Assembly (NCBI RefSeq): GCF_018613065.1
Contig: NZ_JAGGQW010000021.1
Coordinates: 62,001-126,000, forward strand
Reading direction: 5' to 3'
Origin: Bacillus sp. ISL-7
GTDB lineage: Bacteria; Bacillota; Bacilli; Bacillales_B; DSM-18226
Length of the DNA stretch: 64,000 nucleotides
In this document: piece by piece, positions 1-9,551 of the stretch
How positions within the stretch are numbered: position 1 is the first letter of the stretch
How the letters are laid out: each line of letters starts with the position of its first letter
Notes under the pieces: model-generated
What the model saw: the letters and a program-made list of their open reading frames with translations, nothing else
Database searches by the model: none
What the model was told of the DNA's origin: nothing
Position numbers and translations under genes: made by a program

Positions 1-1
1 A

Positions 2-199
2 AAAATGGTCATTACAGGTGATCAAACGCAGATCGATTTGCCAAAAGGTGCAAAATCAGGCTTAATTGCAGCCGAAGGAATTTTAAAAAATGTAAAGGGC
101 ATTTCCTTTGTCTTTTTAGAAACAACTGACGTGGTTCGTCATCCGCTTGTTGGCAGAATTATTGAGGCATACGAGAACAAAGCGAATCAAGAGGGGTAA
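2..199 (+). CDS. phoH: PhoH-like ATPase, C-terminal end (partial)
   Basis: Only the last 65 codons lie in the window; the reading frame is already open at base 2. The visible part carries the ITGD-x-TQIDLP motif and the ending [14 protein letters not shown], typical of the C-terminus of PhoH/YbeZ P-loop ATPases. These are cytoplasmic proteins linked to RNA metabolism and usually encoded beside ybeY. The position directly upstream of pgpH-ybeY-dgkA-era matches the B. subtilis order. The Walker motifs are outside the window, so function rests on the tail and on synteny. Confidence 0.9.
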   Translation, partial: KMVITGDQTQIDLPKGAKSGLIAAEGILKNVKGISFVFLETTDVVRHPLVGRIIEAYENKANQEG

Positions 200-225
200 A
201 CCTATTTGTGGTTTACCTCTTTTTG
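195..225 (+). terminator. Intrinsic terminator after phoH
   Basis: GGTAAACC and GGTTTACC arms separated by about 7 nt and followed by CTCTTTTT; the left arm overlaps the phoH stop codon. Confidence 0.75.
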
Positions 226-392
226 GTATGGAAAAGTGAACTTCAAACCAATCTTCTTCCAAAGAGGTGAAACTTCTTCGAAAAACTGTTATCATTTTAC
301 ATAAAGCAGGAACAGTGAAAATATGACAATTTTTGAGAAATGATTTTTTTAATATAAAATCATTTTCATGGGCCGTGGTTGGAGGGATTTAG

Positions 393-2564
393 TTGGGTAA
401 ACTACAGCAATACTTCATACGGATACGCAAACTGCTAGATATCACCTTTTTTCTAGTTCTCTTTTTTATCATGTTAGGTACCGTATTATTTGCAGCGATG
501 TATAGTAATGTAAAACCTGAAAAGTTGGATTTAAGCCTGTTTTCAGTAGCAGAAAAAACTATCCGTTCCCCTGGAACAGTGGAGGATAAGAAAAGTACTG
601 AAAATAAGCGTAGGGATGCACTTGACCAAGTACAAGATGTGTATGCCTTGAAAAAAGAGTATACGCAAAATCGGGTCGATTTAATTAGCTCCATTTTTCA
701 AGCAGTTACAGAAGTGAATGATGAAATAAATGCAGAAATCAAGAAGTTTGAAGAACTGGCCCCAGAAGAAAAACCAGCAAAAACGGAACCTAGTGATTCT
801 GAAAAAGTGATCAGGTTAAAGGCAAAATTAACATCGAATGTATCAAAGGGGCTTTCTGACCAGGTTTTTACGGCCTTAGTCCAAGCTAGTAATGATGAAT
901 TATCGATCGCGAAGGATTTAACTGTTACTGCGATTAACAATGTTATGGCCCAACGGATTTCTGCTGATGAAGTAGAGAATGCCAAAAAAAGAGTGGAGGA
1001 AGAATTAAAATATACAACTTTAAATGATAATTTAAGAAATGGTGTCATTGAACTCGGAAGGTATGCTGTTATTCAAAATGAATTTTATGATCCCAATGCA
1101 ACAGAAGAGCTGCGACAGCAAGCGGTAGAAAGTGTGGAGCCTGCCAAAATTCTTCAGGGTCAAATTATTGTTGAAGAAGGAGAATTAATCAACCAGGATA
1201 TTTATAGACAGTTAAAATTAGTCGGCCTTCTTGATAATGAGAGATCCTTTAAGCCTTTTATTGGATTAATGGTTTTGATAACCATTATTCTGTCTTCAAT
1301 CTATTTTTATTTTTACCAAATAAAATCAATTCCAGGAAAGAGACAGACAGACTTGTTGTTGTATGGGATTGTTTTCATACTTTCAATCTTTATTATGAAA
1401 ATAATCAGCATGCTGCAAATTTTTAATTTTGCTGGAATTGGCTATCTTTTCCCTGCAGCTTTAGGGGGAATGTTAATTAAGATCTTGATTGATGAAAAGC
1501 TTGCCATTCTTATGTCGATTATTATGGCGGTATGCGGAAGTATTTTATTTAACGAGGGAATTACAGGGACACTAAATTTTTCAGAGGGGATTTACATCCT
1601 ATTCAGTGCCTTAGCAGGAATTTTGTTTCTTAGTAACCAAAACCAGCGTTCAAAAATCTTGCAGGCTGGCTCGTTTGCGGCAATCGTAAATATTTTGTCT
1701 ATATTAGCGTTAATATTTCTTCCAAATGGCCAATTTTCTGGTATGGAGTATGGATATTATATAACCACTGCTCTTGTTTCAGGTATAGGTTCTGCTGTGT
1801 TAACGATTGGATTACTTCCTTTTTTTGAGGCGAGTTTTGGCATTCTGTCGACGATGAGGCTGATTGAACTATCCAATCCAAACCATCCACTATTAAGAAA
1901 AATATTGATGGAAGCACCAGGTACATATCACCATAGTGTGATGGTTGCTAATTTATCGGAATCTGCATGTGAAGCAATCGGTGCAAATGGACTTTTAGCA
2001 AGAGTGGGCAGCTATTACCATGATATTGGAAAAACACGACGTCCGAATTTTTATATCGAGAATCAGATGCATCTAGAAAATCCTCATGATCGTCTGCCGC
2101 CAGATAAAAGTGCAAACATTATTATTGCCCATGTAACAGATGGCTCTAATATTTTAAAGAAGTACCATATGCCAAAAGAAATTATCGATATCGCTGAACA
2201 GCATCATGGGACAACCTTGCTAAAATTCTTTTATCATAAGGCAACCCAAGGTGAGACTGAAGTAAAGGAAGAGGATTATCGTTATCCTGGTCCAAAGGCA
2301 AAAACAAAAGAGTCTGCGGTGGTTGGTATAGCAGATAGTGTCGAGGCGGCAGTCCGCTCATTATCCCAGCCTACGCCAGAATTAATAGAATCACTGGTTA
2401 AAAAAATCGTTGCTGATCGTCTTCAAGATGGACAATTAAATGAATGTGATATCACAATGAGAGAAATTGAAACCGTATCTGAAGCTTTATGTGAGACTTT
2501 AAAGGGGATTTTTCACTCCAGAATTGAATATCCAGAAATGATAAAGAAGGTGAAGCAAGCATGA
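393..2564 (+). CDS. pgpH: Cyclic-di-AMP phosphodiesterase, 7TM-HD family
   Basis: A 723-residue membrane protein of the YqfF/PgpH family. These enzymes hydrolyse the second messenger c-di-AMP and so affect potassium, osmotic and cell-wall homeostasis. One N-terminal membrane segment (about 17-37) is followed by a long hydrophilic extracellular 7TMR-HDED region (about 50-285). A block of hydrophobic segments (about 285-470) and a cytosolic HD domain come next. The HD domain shows His513-His514, the YHDIGK motif (His543-Asp544) and a later EQHHG motif. The start is TTG at 393, preceded by GGAGGG. The stop overlaps ybeY by 4 nt, so the genes are probably translationally coupled. Confidence 0.92.
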   Translation: MGKLQQYFIRIRKLLDITFFLVLFFIMLGTVLFAAMYSNVKPEKLDLSLFSVAEKTIRSPGTVEDKKSTENKRRDALDQVQDVYALKKEYTQNRVDLISSIFQAVTEVNDEINAEIKKFEELAPEEKPAKTEPSDSEKVIRLKAKLTSNVSKGLSDQVFTALVQASNDELSIAKDLTVTAINNVMAQRISADEVENAKKRVEEELKYTTLNDNLRNGVIELGRYAVIQNEFYDPNATEELRQQAVESVEPAKILQGQIIVEEGELINQDIYRQLKLVGLLDNERSFKPFIGLMVLITIILSSIYFYFYQIKSIPGKRQTDLLLYGIVFILSIFIMKIISMLQIFNFAGIGYLFPAALGGMLIKILIDEKLAILMSIIMAVCGSILFNEGITGTLNFSEGIYILFSALAGILFLSNQNQRSKILQAGSFAAIVNILSILALIFLPNGQFSGMEYGYYITTALVSGIGSAVLTIGLLPFFEASFGILSTMRLIELSNPNHPLLRKILMEAPGTYHHSVMVANLSESACEAIGANGLLARVGSYYHDIGKTRRPNFYIENQMHLENPHDRLPPDKSANIIIAHVTDGSNILKKYHMPKEIIDIAEQHHGTTLLKFFYHKATQGETEVKEEDYRYPGPKAKTKESAVVGIADSVEAAVRSLSQPTPELIESLVKKIVADRLQDGQLNECDITMREIETVSEALCETLKGIFHSRIEYPEMIKKVKQA

Positions 2565-3031
2565 CATTACTAATTGATTGTATCGACGAAACGGAAAAAC
2601 TGACAGAAGAACAAATGCTTGAAATCGAAAGGATCCTTACCTTTGCGGCTAGAAAACAGGATGTTGAAGAGCATAGCGAAGTTTCAGTAACATTTGTTTC
2701 AAATGATAGAATACAGGAGATCAACAGGGAATACCGCGATAAAGACAAGCCTACGGATGTTATTTCGTTTGCAATGGAAGAGCTTGGGGAAGGTGAGGTA
2801 GAGCTGGTAGGGGTTGATATGCCTCGTGTCTTGGGGGATATTATTATCTCTATACCAAAAGCAATTGAGCAAGCAGAAGAATATGGACATTCTTTTATAC
2901 GTGAGCTTGGATTTCTAGCTGTACATGGTTTCCTTCATCTCCTTGGTTATGATCATATGACCGATGAAGAGGAAAAAGAAATGTTCACATTGCAAAAGGA
3001 AATATTAGACGAGTATGGACTCAAACGATAA
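2561..3031 (+). CDS. ybeY: Endoribonuclease YbeY, 16S rRNA maturation
   Basis: A 156-residue zinc metalloprotein (YqfG in B. subtilis) required for 16S rRNA 3' end processing and ribosome quality control in the cytoplasm. The diagnostic H-x3-H-x5-H zinc motif is present as [11 protein letters not shown] near residues 123-133, and the family motif TDVISFAM lies in the middle of the protein. The ATG start is inside the end of pgpH (ATGA overlap), preceded by an AAGGTG-type ribosome site. Its 3' end overlaps dgkA by 17 nt. Co-location with phoH and era fits a ribosome-assembly cluster. Confidence 0.95.
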   Translation: MTLLIDCIDETEKLTEEQMLEIERILTFAARKQDVEEHSEVSVTFVSNDRIQEINREYRDKDKPTDVISFAMEELGEGEVELVGVDMPRVLGDIIISIPKAIEQAEEYGHSFIRELGFLAVHGFLHLLGYDHMTDEEEKEMFTLQKEILDEYGLKR

Positions 3032-3392
3032 ACGATCACAGCAGTCATGGTTGGGAACATTTTCAAATGCAATCGCCGGGATTTTAGTGGCCCTGAAGTC
3101 AGAGAAAAATATGCGGTTCCATTTCTTTTGCTCCATTCTTGTTGTACTCGTCTCTTATTATATTTCCATTACAAAGACTGAATGGATAATCATCCTGTTT
3201 GCTATTGCGGGAATGTTTGCATTGGAATTAGTCAATACCGCAATCGAACGAGTTGTCGATCTTGTTACACAAGAGTATCATCCATTAGCAAAACAAGCGA
3301 AGGATATGGCAGCTGGAGCGGTGTTAGTTTATGCCGTTCTATCGGTTGTAATTGGCCTATTAATATTTTTACCCTATGTACAAAAGCTTTAA
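3015..3392 (+). CDS. dgkA: Undecaprenol/diacylglycerol kinase
   Basis: A 125-residue membrane protein of the small prokaryotic DgkA family. In Gram-positives the main substrate is undecaprenol, so it recycles the lipid carrier for wall synthesis. Three hydrophobic segments are visible, with the catalytic signature ELVNTAIER between the second and third. The ATG lies inside ybeY, giving a tightly packed pgpH-ybeY-dgkA operon. In B. subtilis the next gene is cdd; here only a possible stub of it remains. Confidence 0.9.
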   Translation: MDSNDKRSQQSWLGTFSNAIAGILVALKSEKNMRFHFFCSILVVLVSYYISITKTEWIIILFAIAGMFALELVNTAIERVVDLVTQEYHPLAKQAKDMAAGAVLVYAVLSVVIGLLIFLPYVQKL

Positions 3393-3600
3393 AAAATTAA
3401 GCTGAATAGAGTTTATTTACCAGCATTTGAAATGGGATACTGAATTAGGTAAAATAACTTATCAGCAAAATAATTAAGACTTGCTGATTTGTGAGAAAAT
3501 TCTAATTTTTATAAATTTTTTGCTTCAACCTAATGATTTTCAATCAATTTTGAGGTAAAATAAAGAAACAGCAGATTCCTGCTGGAAGGGAAGAACACTA

Positions 3601-3672
3601 GTGAACATCGATCAACTAATTAAAGAAACAAAAAAGGCAAGTTCCTTCATAACAGGAGGATCTATATGCTGA
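3601..3672 (+). pseudogene. Possible cdd (cytidine deaminase) N-terminal stub
   Basis: A GTG-initiated 23-codon frame preceded by GGAAGGG reads [13 protein letters not shown] and then departs into the era ribosome-binding region. It ends 7 nt inside era. The first 13 residues resemble the start of Bacillus cytidine deaminases (pattern M-N-x2-x-L-I-x-E-A-x-K-A). cdd sits exactly here, between dgkA and era, in B. subtilis. The simplest reading is an internal deletion that removed nearly all of cdd and kept its ribosome site. The alternative is a short leader peptide translationally coupled to era. The match is too short to be certain. Confidence 0.45.
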
Positions 3673-4589
3673 ATAATGACAACGGAAGCAAAGGATACAA
3701 GTCCGGTTTTATTTCGATTATTGGCCGGCCAAATGTAGGTAAATCCACGTTTCTTAATCGCGTGATTGGCCAAAAAATTGCCATAATGAGTGATAAAGCA
3801 CAAACAACTCGTAACAAAATCCAAGGTGTGTTAACAGTAAATGATGCTCAGATGATTTTTATAGATACACCAGGTATCCATAAACCCAAGCACAAATTAG
3901 GCGATTTTATGATGAAGGTTGCTGTAAATACGCTAAAAGAAGTTGATTTGATTTTATTTATGGTAAATGCTGAAGAAGGATTTGGACGTGGTGAAGAATT
4001 TATTCTTGAAAAATTCCAAACAGTTAATACGCCAATCTTTCTTGTAATTAATAAAATTGATCAAGTTCATCCTGATAAATTATTGCCGATTATTGAATCC
4101 TATAAAGAAAAATACCCGTTTAAAGAAATTGTCCCAATATCTGCGCTTGAAGGAAACAATGTGGAGCCATTGTTAGGACAGATTAAGTCCTTCTTGCCGG
4201 AGGGACCACAATACTATCCAGCAGACCAGGTCACAGATCACCCAGAACGGTTTATTATTACCGAGTTAATAAGGGAAAAAGCACTCCACTTAACACGCGA
4301 GGAAATTCCCCACTCTTTAGCTGTGGTTCTTGACAAAATGGAGCGGAGAGAGGGTAAAGAAATTATTGATGTCATGGCAACCGTCATAGTCGAACGTGAT
4401 TCACAAAAAGGAATTATTATTGGTAAGCAAGGCAGCATGTTAAAAGAAATAGGCAAACGTGCACGAGTTGATATTGAAAATCTACTAGGGTCAAAAGTAT
4501 ATTTAGAGCTATGGGTAAAAGTTCAAAAAGATTGGCGCAATAAGATGTCCCAGCTGCGAGATTATGGCTTCAATGAGGATGAATATTGA
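3666..4589 (+). CDS. era: GTPase Era
   Basis: A 307-residue ribosome-assembly GTPase acting on the 3' end of 16S rRNA in the small subunit. The GTPase motifs are in order: G1 GRPNVGKS, the TTRNKI switch, G3 DTPG, G4 NKID and G5 SALEG. A C-terminal KH RNA-binding domain follows ([15 protein letters not shown]). The ATG is preceded by AGGAGG with good spacing. It carries a roughly 10-residue hydrophilic N-terminal extension before the G domain. Together with ybeY upstream and recO downstream it matches the standard Bacillus order. Confidence 0.96.
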   Translation: MLNNDNGSKGYKSGFISIIGRPNVGKSTFLNRVIGQKIAIMSDKAQTTRNKIQGVLTVNDAQMIFIDTPGIHKPKHKLGDFMMKVAVNTLKEVDLILFMVNAEEGFGRGEEFILEKFQTVNTPIFLVINKIDQVHPDKLLPIIESYKEKYPFKEIVPISALEGNNVEPLLGQIKSFLPEGPQYYPADQVTDHPERFIITELIREKALHLTREEIPHSLAVVLDKMERREGKEIIDVMATVIVERDSQKGIIIGKQGSMLKEIGKRARVDIENLLGSKVYLELWVKVQKDWRNKMSQLRDYGFNEDEY

Positions 4590-4780
4590 TTAATAATGGC
4601 CGACCAAGGCGTTTCAGCTTTTCTAATAACCCTAACTAAAATATTACCGATTATTTCAAATTATGCATGGACAACATTAACAAATATTTCGTCTTATGAT
4701 TTTTGCGCTGGCAGGCTATGATAATTGTAAGGTTTGGGACCGAATGAAAGCTAGTCTAAATATGAAAGGTGGGGTTTTCG

Positions 4781-4924
4781 ATGATGGATTTTACGTGGAA
4801 AGTATTCCTCCAAACAGGTAATATTGACACATATCTTCTCATTAAAGAACTTGAGAAGGAAAACCAAGAAATACCCGGAAATCTGAATGATGAGCTAGCA
4901 CAAATCGATTTTCCCGTTTCATAA
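4781..4924 (+). CDS. yqzL: YqzL family small protein
   Basis: A 47-residue reading frame (MMDFTWKVFLQTGNIDTYLL...) preceded by AAAGGTGGGG. It matches the YqzL family of very small Bacillaceae proteins encoded between era and recO; no function is established. The frame starts with two consecutive ATG codons (4781 and 4784). The first has about 7 nt from the G-rich ribosome site and the second is equally plausible. It is soluble, acidic and has no membrane segment. Confidence 0.8.
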   Translation: MMDFTWKVFLQTGNIDTYLLIKELEKENQEIPGNLNDELAQIDFPVS

Positions 4925-4958
4925 GTTTGTCTTCGTGCTACTTTAGAAGGTGACAATA

Positions 4959-5711
4959 ATGCTTCAGAAGTGTGAAGGCATCGTTATTAGAACAACAGAT
5001 TATGGTGAAACAAATAAAATAGTGACAATATATACAAGGGAATGGGGAAAGATTGGTGTGATGGCGCGTGGTGCAAAAAAGCCAAACAGCCGCCTTTCCT
5101 CCATTACACAACTTTTTACACATGGTTATTTTCTAATTACTAGAGGATCTGGTTTAGGAAGCATGCAGCAGGGTGAAACGGCTACATCCTTAAGATCGAT
5201 TGGTGAAGACATTTTTTTAACTGCCTATGCTAGTTATATTGTCGAGTTAACCGATAAATGCACGGAAGAAAAAAAACCAAACCCTTTTCATTTTGAATTG
5301 CTCTATCAAACATTGAATTATTTAAATGAGGGCTATGACCCGGATATTCTCATGAATATTTATGAGATGAAAATGTTAAATGTATTGGGATTAAACCCAA
5401 TCTTAAATCAATGTTCCGTTTGCGGCAGTACAGACGGACATTTTTCTTTTTCCATTCGTGAAGGTGGGCTTATCTGTCATCGTTGTCTGGATAAAGATCC
5501 GTACCATTTCAAATTAACACCGAGTACGATTAAATTATTAAGGCTATTTTATTATTTTGATCTTTCAAGGTTAGGAAATATTTCTGTTAAAGAAGAGACT
5601 AAGGCTGAACTTAAGAATGTTATTACTTCTTACTATGAAGAGTATTCGGGACTTCATCTCAAAACAAAGAAGTTTCTTAATTCCATGGATAAATTCAGAA
5701 ATCTCTTATAA
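4959..5711 (+). CDS. recO: DNA repair protein RecO
   Basis: A 250-residue recombination mediator that helps load RecA on SSB-coated single-stranded DNA in the RecFOR pathway. An N-terminal OB-fold region ([19 protein letters not shown]) is followed by a helical domain and a four-cysteine zinc finger (CSVCG ... CHRC, about residues 148-175). I choose ATG 4959 because AGAAGG lies 8 nt upstream; an in-frame GTG at 4950 overlaps that ribosome site. Confidence 0.94.
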   Translation: MLQKCEGIVIRTTDYGETNKIVTIYTREWGKIGVMARGAKKPNSRLSSITQLFTHGYFLITRGSGLGSMQQGETATSLRSIGEDIFLTAYASYIVELTDKCTEEKKPNPFHFELLYQTLNYLNEGYDPDILMNIYEMKMLNVLGLNPILNQCSVCGSTDGHFSFSIREGGLICHRCLDKDPYHFKLTPSTIKLLRLFYYFDLSRLGNISVKEETKAELKNVITSYYEEYSGLHLKTKKFLNSMDKFRNLL

Positions 5712-5771
5712 GCACACTGTTGACAATGTTTGGAGTTTTCGTTATTATTTTCATTAATAAAATATTTGCAT

Positions 5772-5975
5772 TGACGGAGAAGAGTACTTAGCCATCTCTA
5801 TAAAAGCGAACCTAGGGTGGTGGAAGCTAGGGTATAGGGCACTAAGGAAGGCGTTCCTGAGCAATCTTTGTGTTTATTAACACGATTAAAGAGGCTGTTT
5901 TTTACAGCAAATAGGGTGGAACCGCGGGTAACTCTCGTCCCTATGCTTACAAGCATAGGAACGAGAGTTTTTTTG
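5772..5975 (+). promoter_or_regulatory. T-box leader, glycine type
   Basis: A T-box riboswitch that senses uncharged tRNA-Gly and controls the downstream synthetase. The AGTA element is in AGAGTACTTAG near 5783. A GGTGG-containing apical loop lies near 5817. A GGC codon at 5839-5841 can serve as the glycine specifier. The T-box core AGGGTGGAACCGCG sits at 5914-5927. It ends in a strong terminator, listed separately. The exact 5' edge is estimated. Confidence 0.92.
5931..5975 (+). terminator. T-box terminator hairpin
   Basis: AACTCTCGTCCCTATGCTT pairs with AAGCATAGGAACGAGAGTT around a 3-nt loop and is followed by T7. Antitermination by the T-box core just upstream competes with this stem. Confidence 0.92.
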
Positions 5976-6008
5976 TTTGAATAAAATTTATTAAAAGGAG
6001 CAATTTCA

Positions 6009-7391
6009 ATGAATGTAACAATGGAACAAATCGTCTCACATGCAAAACACAGAGGATTTATTTTTCCAGGTTCAGAGATTTACGGAGGACTTGCAAATAC
6101 TTGGGATTACGGCCCGCTAGGCGTTGAATTTAAAAACAATATTAAACAGGCATGGTGGGAAAAGTTTGTTCAAGAGTCGCCTTATAATGTTGGCTTAGAT
6201 GCAAGTATTCTGATGAATCCTCGTACATGGGAAGCGTCAGGGCATATTGGGAACTTTAATGACCCAATGATTGATTGTAAAAATTGTAAAGCACGCCATC
6301 GCGCGGATAAATTAATTGAAAATGCACTAGATGAAAAAGGCATTGAAATGATTGTCGACGGCTTACCATTTGAAAAAATGGAAGAATTGGTTAAAGAACA
6401 CAATATCGCATGCCCGGACTGTGGCAGTCATGATTTTACTGGTATCCGTCAGTTCAACTTAATGTTTAAAACCTTCCAAGGGGTAACAGAATCAAGTACG
6501 AATGAAATTTTCCTTCGTCCTGAAACGGCCCAAGGTATTTTTGTTAACTTTAAAAATGTTCAGCGTACGATGAGAAAGAAAATGCCGTTTGGAATTGCTC
6601 AAATAGGAAAGAGTTTCCGAAATGAAATTACTCCGGGGAATTTTACATTCAGGACAAGAGAGTTTGAACAAATGGAACTTGAATTTTTCTGTAAGCCTGG
6701 TGAAGAACTTAAATGGTTTGATTATTGGAAACAATTTGCAGAAGACTGGTTAATGTCCTTAGGTCTTACCAAAGAAAATCTAAGGCTACGAGATCACTCT
6801 GAAGATGAACTATCCCATTATAGTAATGCGACTACTGATTTTGAATTTAAGTTCCCGTTTGGTTGGGGGGAACTTTGGGGTGTCGCTTCAAGAACAGATT
6901 ATGACTTGAAGCAGCATATGGAGTATTCCGGTGAAGATTTCCATTATCTTGACCCTGAAACAAATGAAAAGTATGTCCCATTCTGTATTGAACCTTCCTT
7001 AGGAGCGGATCGGGTTACGTTAGCATTCTTGATTGATGCCTATGATGAAGAACAGCTTGAAGATGGTACATCTAGAACGGTCATGCATTTCCACCCTGCT
7101 CTAGCCCCATTTAAGGCTGCAGTCCTTCCATTATCGAAGAAGCTGTCTGAAGAAGCACGAGAAGTTTTTGCTGCTTTAGCGAAGCACTTTTCAGTGGATT
7201 ATGACGAATCAGGTTCCATTGGGAAACGCTATCGTCGTCATGATGAAATTGGTACACCTTTTTGTATCACTTATGATTTTGACTCTAAAGAAGACAATAT
7301 GGTTACTGTTCGAGACCGTGATACAATGGAACAAAAACGGATCCCAGTAAGTGAACTTGTTAGCTTTTTGCAAGAAAAGATGACGTTTTAA
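6009..7391 (+). CDS. glyS: Glycyl-tRNA synthetase, single-chain alpha2 type
   Basis: A 460-residue class II aminoacyl-tRNA synthetase that charges tRNA-Gly. It is the homodimeric, eukaryote-like form, not the two-gene glyQ/glyS form that B. subtilis has at this locus. It shows the N-terminal [18 protein letters not shown] motif and two CxxC pairs (CKNC and CPDC) likely binding zinc. Motif 2 is [19 protein letters not shown] and motif 3 is [15 protein letters not shown]-terminal anticodon-binding domain follows. The start ATG has an AAAAGGAG ribosome site. Expression is under the preceding T-box. Confidence 0.95.
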   Translation: MNVTMEQIVSHAKHRGFIFPGSEIYGGLANTWDYGPLGVEFKNNIKQAWWEKFVQESPYNVGLDASILMNPRTWEASGHIGNFNDPMIDCKNCKARHRADKLIENALDEKGIEMIVDGLPFEKMEELVKEHNIACPDCGSHDFTGIRQFNLMFKTFQGVTESSTNEIFLRPETAQGIFVNFKNVQRTMRKKMPFGIAQIGKSFRNEITPGNFTFRTREFEQMELEFFCKPGEELKWFDYWKQFAEDWLMSLGLTKENLRLRDHSEDELSHYSNATTDFEFKFPFGWGELWGVASRTDYDLKQHMEYSGEDFHYLDPETNEKYVPFCIEPSLGADRVTLAFLIDAYDEEQLEDGTSRTVMHFHPALAPFKAAVLPLSKKLSEEAREVFAALAKHFSVDYDESGSIGKRYRRHDEIGTPFCITYDFDSKEDNMVTVRDRDTMEQKRIPVSELVSFLQEKMTF

Positions 7392-7393
7392 TG

Positions 7394-7422
7394 GAAAACT
7401 CGCCAATTGGCGAGTTTTCTTA
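7394..7422 (+). terminator. Intrinsic terminator after glyS
   Basis: A perfect 26-nt palindrome (13/13, GAAAACTCGCCAA and its complement) immediately after the glyS stop. The T tract is short (TTTTCTT). Confidence 0.75.
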
Positions 7423-7507
7423 ATACATTCCATAGTATATAATATTCCTAATAAAGTATGACTTTTAGAAGGTTGTGGGTAACCCTTCATGATGTCATAC
7501 AAAGGTG

Positions 7508-8137
7508 GTGTGTACAATCGAACTGACCAAACGGCAAGAACATATTTTACAAATTGTAAAAGAAAATGGGCCGATTACCGGAGAGCATATTGCCGATCAA
7601 TTAAGTTTGACTAGAGCAACATTAAGGCCGGATCTGGCAATTTTAACAATGGCTGGCTTTTTAGATGCAAGACCGCGTGTGGGTTATTTTTATACGGGTA
7701 AATCTGGGACACAGCTGTTAACTGAAAATTTACAAAAAATATATGTGAAAGATTATCAATCCATCCCTATTGTGGTGAATGAAAATATTTCTGTATATGA
7801 TGCAATCTGTACCATGTTCCTTGAAGATGTGGGAACATTATTTGTAGTGGATCAAAATACCATCCTTGTTGGGGTGTTGTCCAGAAAAGATTTGCTCAGA
7901 GCAAGTATAGGCAAACAAGAGCTTTCCACCATTCCTGTCAATATTATTATGACTAGAATGCCGAATATAACTATGTGTGAACGGGACGATTTATTAATCG
8001 ATATCGCCAAAAAATTAATTGAAAAACAAATTGATGCCCTGCCAGTGGTTCGAAAATCAGAAAATGGATATGAGGTTATCGGCAGATTAACGAAAACAAA
8101 TATTACAAAAGCGTTTGTTGGACTGGGTGATGAGTAA
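7508..8137 (+). CDS. ccpN: Transcriptional repressor CcpN
   Basis: A 209-residue repressor of gluconeogenic genes (gapB, pckA) under glycolytic conditions in B. subtilis. An N-terminal winged helix (IELTKRQEHILQIVKENGPITGEHIA) is followed by two CBS domains (about 75-135 and 140-205) that bind nucleotides. Family proteins begin at the residue aligned with GTG 7508. The AAAGGTGG Shine-Dalgarno here sits almost on top of that codon, and a second GTG lies at 7505, so the start is uncertain. The neighbour yqfL is the usual partner and forms an operon with it. Confidence 0.92.
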   Translation: MCTIELTKRQEHILQIVKENGPITGEHIADQLSLTRATLRPDLAILTMAGFLDARPRVGYFYTGKSGTQLLTENLQKIYVKDYQSIPIVVNENISVYDAICTMFLEDVGTLFVVDQNTILVGVLSRKDLLRASIGKQELSTIPVNIIMTRMPNITMCERDDLLIDIAKKLIEKQIDALPVVRKSENGYEVIGRLTKTNITKAFVGLGDE

Positions 8138-8174
8138 GTCACAAGTTAACTTGTAGAGGGGTTGTGTAGGGAGA

Positions 8175-8984
8175 ATGGGTGTACCAATTATTTATGTTGT
8201 ATCTGATTCAGTGGGGGAAACGGCTGAATTAGTTACCAAAGCAGCAATAAGCCAGTTTAATGGCTCTGGAATGAATTTAAAAAGATTTCCCTATGTAGAG
8301 GACCAGGAACATATTGATGAAGTTCTTTCACTTGTTTTACTAGATAAAGCTATGATTGCATTTACGCTTGTCAAACCTGAAATGCGTACCTATATCAAGG
8401 AAAGAGCGGAACAAGAAGGGATTCTGGCAGTCGATTTAATTGGTCCAATAATGGACAAGATTCAAGCTTTCAGTGGGAAGACACCTTTATGTGAACCAGG
8501 ACTTGTTCGAAAACTTGATGAGGATTATTTTAAAAAAGTAGAAGCGATTGAATTTGCCGTGAAATATGATGATGGCCGTGACCCAAGAGGAATCCTAAAA
8601 GCAGATATTGTCCTAATTGGCGTTTCAAGAACTTCAAAGACACCACTTTCCCAGTACTTAGCCCATAAACGTTTAAAGGTCGCTAATGTCCCGCTGGTAC
8701 CTGAAGTGGATCCGCCAGAAGAACTATATAGGGTTCCGATCGAGAAATGCTTCGGTTTAAAAATAAGTCCTGAAAAGTTAAACAATATCAGACGAGAACG
8801 ATTAATTTCCTTGGGATTAAATGATAAGGCAAGTTATGCCAATATTGAACGGATTAAAGCGGAGTTAATCTTTTTTGAAAAAGTAGTGGAGAAAATAAGT
8901 TGTCCCGTTATTGATGTAACCAATAAAGCAGTTGAAGAAACAGCAAATGTTATCCTAAATTATATTCATAAAGGGAGACCTTAA
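8175..8984 (+). CDS. yqfL: Pyruvate, phosphate dikinase regulatory protein (PSRP)
   Basis: A 269-residue DUF299 protein, a bifunctional kinase and pyrophosphorylase that inactivates and reactivates PPDK by threonine phosphorylation and its phosphate-dependent reversal. It has the N-terminal [13 protein letters not shown] motif and a P-loop-like [15 protein letters not shown] (about residues 148-162). It is 37 nt downstream of ccpN, fitting joint control of the pyruvate/PEP node. No PPDK gene is in the window, so the substrate is inferred from the family. Confidence 0.92.
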   Translation: MGVPIIYVVSDSVGETAELVTKAAISQFNGSGMNLKRFPYVEDQEHIDEVLSLVLLDKAMIAFTLVKPEMRTYIKERAEQEGILAVDLIGPIMDKIQAFSGKTPLCEPGLVRKLDEDYFKKVEAIEFAVKYDDGRDPRGILKADIVLIGVSRTSKTPLSQYLAHKRLKVANVPLVPEVDPPEELYRVPIEKCFGLKISPEKLNNIRRERLISLGLNDKASYANIERIKAELIFFEKVVEKISCPVIDVTNKAVEETANVILNYIHKGRP

Positions 8985-9012
8985 CACATAATCATTTGAT
9001 TATGTGTTTTCT
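8983..9012 (+). terminator. Intrinsic terminator after yqfL
   Basis: AACACATAATCA and TGATTATGTGTT arms with a 2-nt loop, then TTTTCTT; overlaps the yqfL stop codon. Confidence 0.85.
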
Positions 9013-9246
9013 TCTGAAAGAAAGTGGAATAATAATGATAAAAAGTTATGGTAAAATGATAATAAATGTACTATAATAAAAAATTGTGATAAAAATATAT
9101 CTTTTTAGGTTTAGACTTGCTTGTGAACGAATAAACTATTTATTGTTAGATGTCAAGGGGACCCCCTAAAAAGAATTCGACATAAATCCTTTTACAAAAG
9201 TTATTTGTTAAAGAAGGAATATGCGGAGAGATGTAGAATTAATACT

Positions 9247-9507
9247 AATGTAGAAGGCAATCCGACTATTTTTGTCGATGCAGATTCATGCCCACTGGGC
9301 AGAGATTGTCGAAATAGGATCCAAGTTAAGCGTCCGTGATCTTTTTGATGCTTCCTCCGTCTCCATATGAATGAAGAAAAATCTACATAGGAAGAGGAAA
9401 TATGTTGACGCTGGGAAGGGAGAGGCCCTAAATCCTTCCAAACTGAAGATCGTTCAAAATTTATGACAAAATTAACAAAAATTTTGTCGAAATTTGCAGG
9501 AATTTAA
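9247..9507 (+). pseudogene. yqxD: Decayed yqxD (YaiI/YqxD, UPF0178/DUF188 family)
   Basis: Within the 567-base gap between yqfL and dnaG the frame at 9247-9339 reads ...NPTIFVDADSCPLGRD... and stops at TGA 9337. This is the conserved N-terminal IxVDADxCPV motif of the YqxD family. At 9421-9507, in the same frame, RGPKSFQTEDRSKFM... matches the conserved family ending, preceded in another frame by KRKYVDAGKG. The middle of the gene (roughly 80-100 codons) is missing, and there is at least one frameshift and several stops. B. subtilis has yqxD at this position, immediately before dnaG. The rest of the gap (9013-9246) shows nothing recognisable. Confidence 0.82.
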
Positions 9508-9551
9508 AGATTGCCTGCCGAATACCTGATAGTACAAATGGAGTTGTTTTC

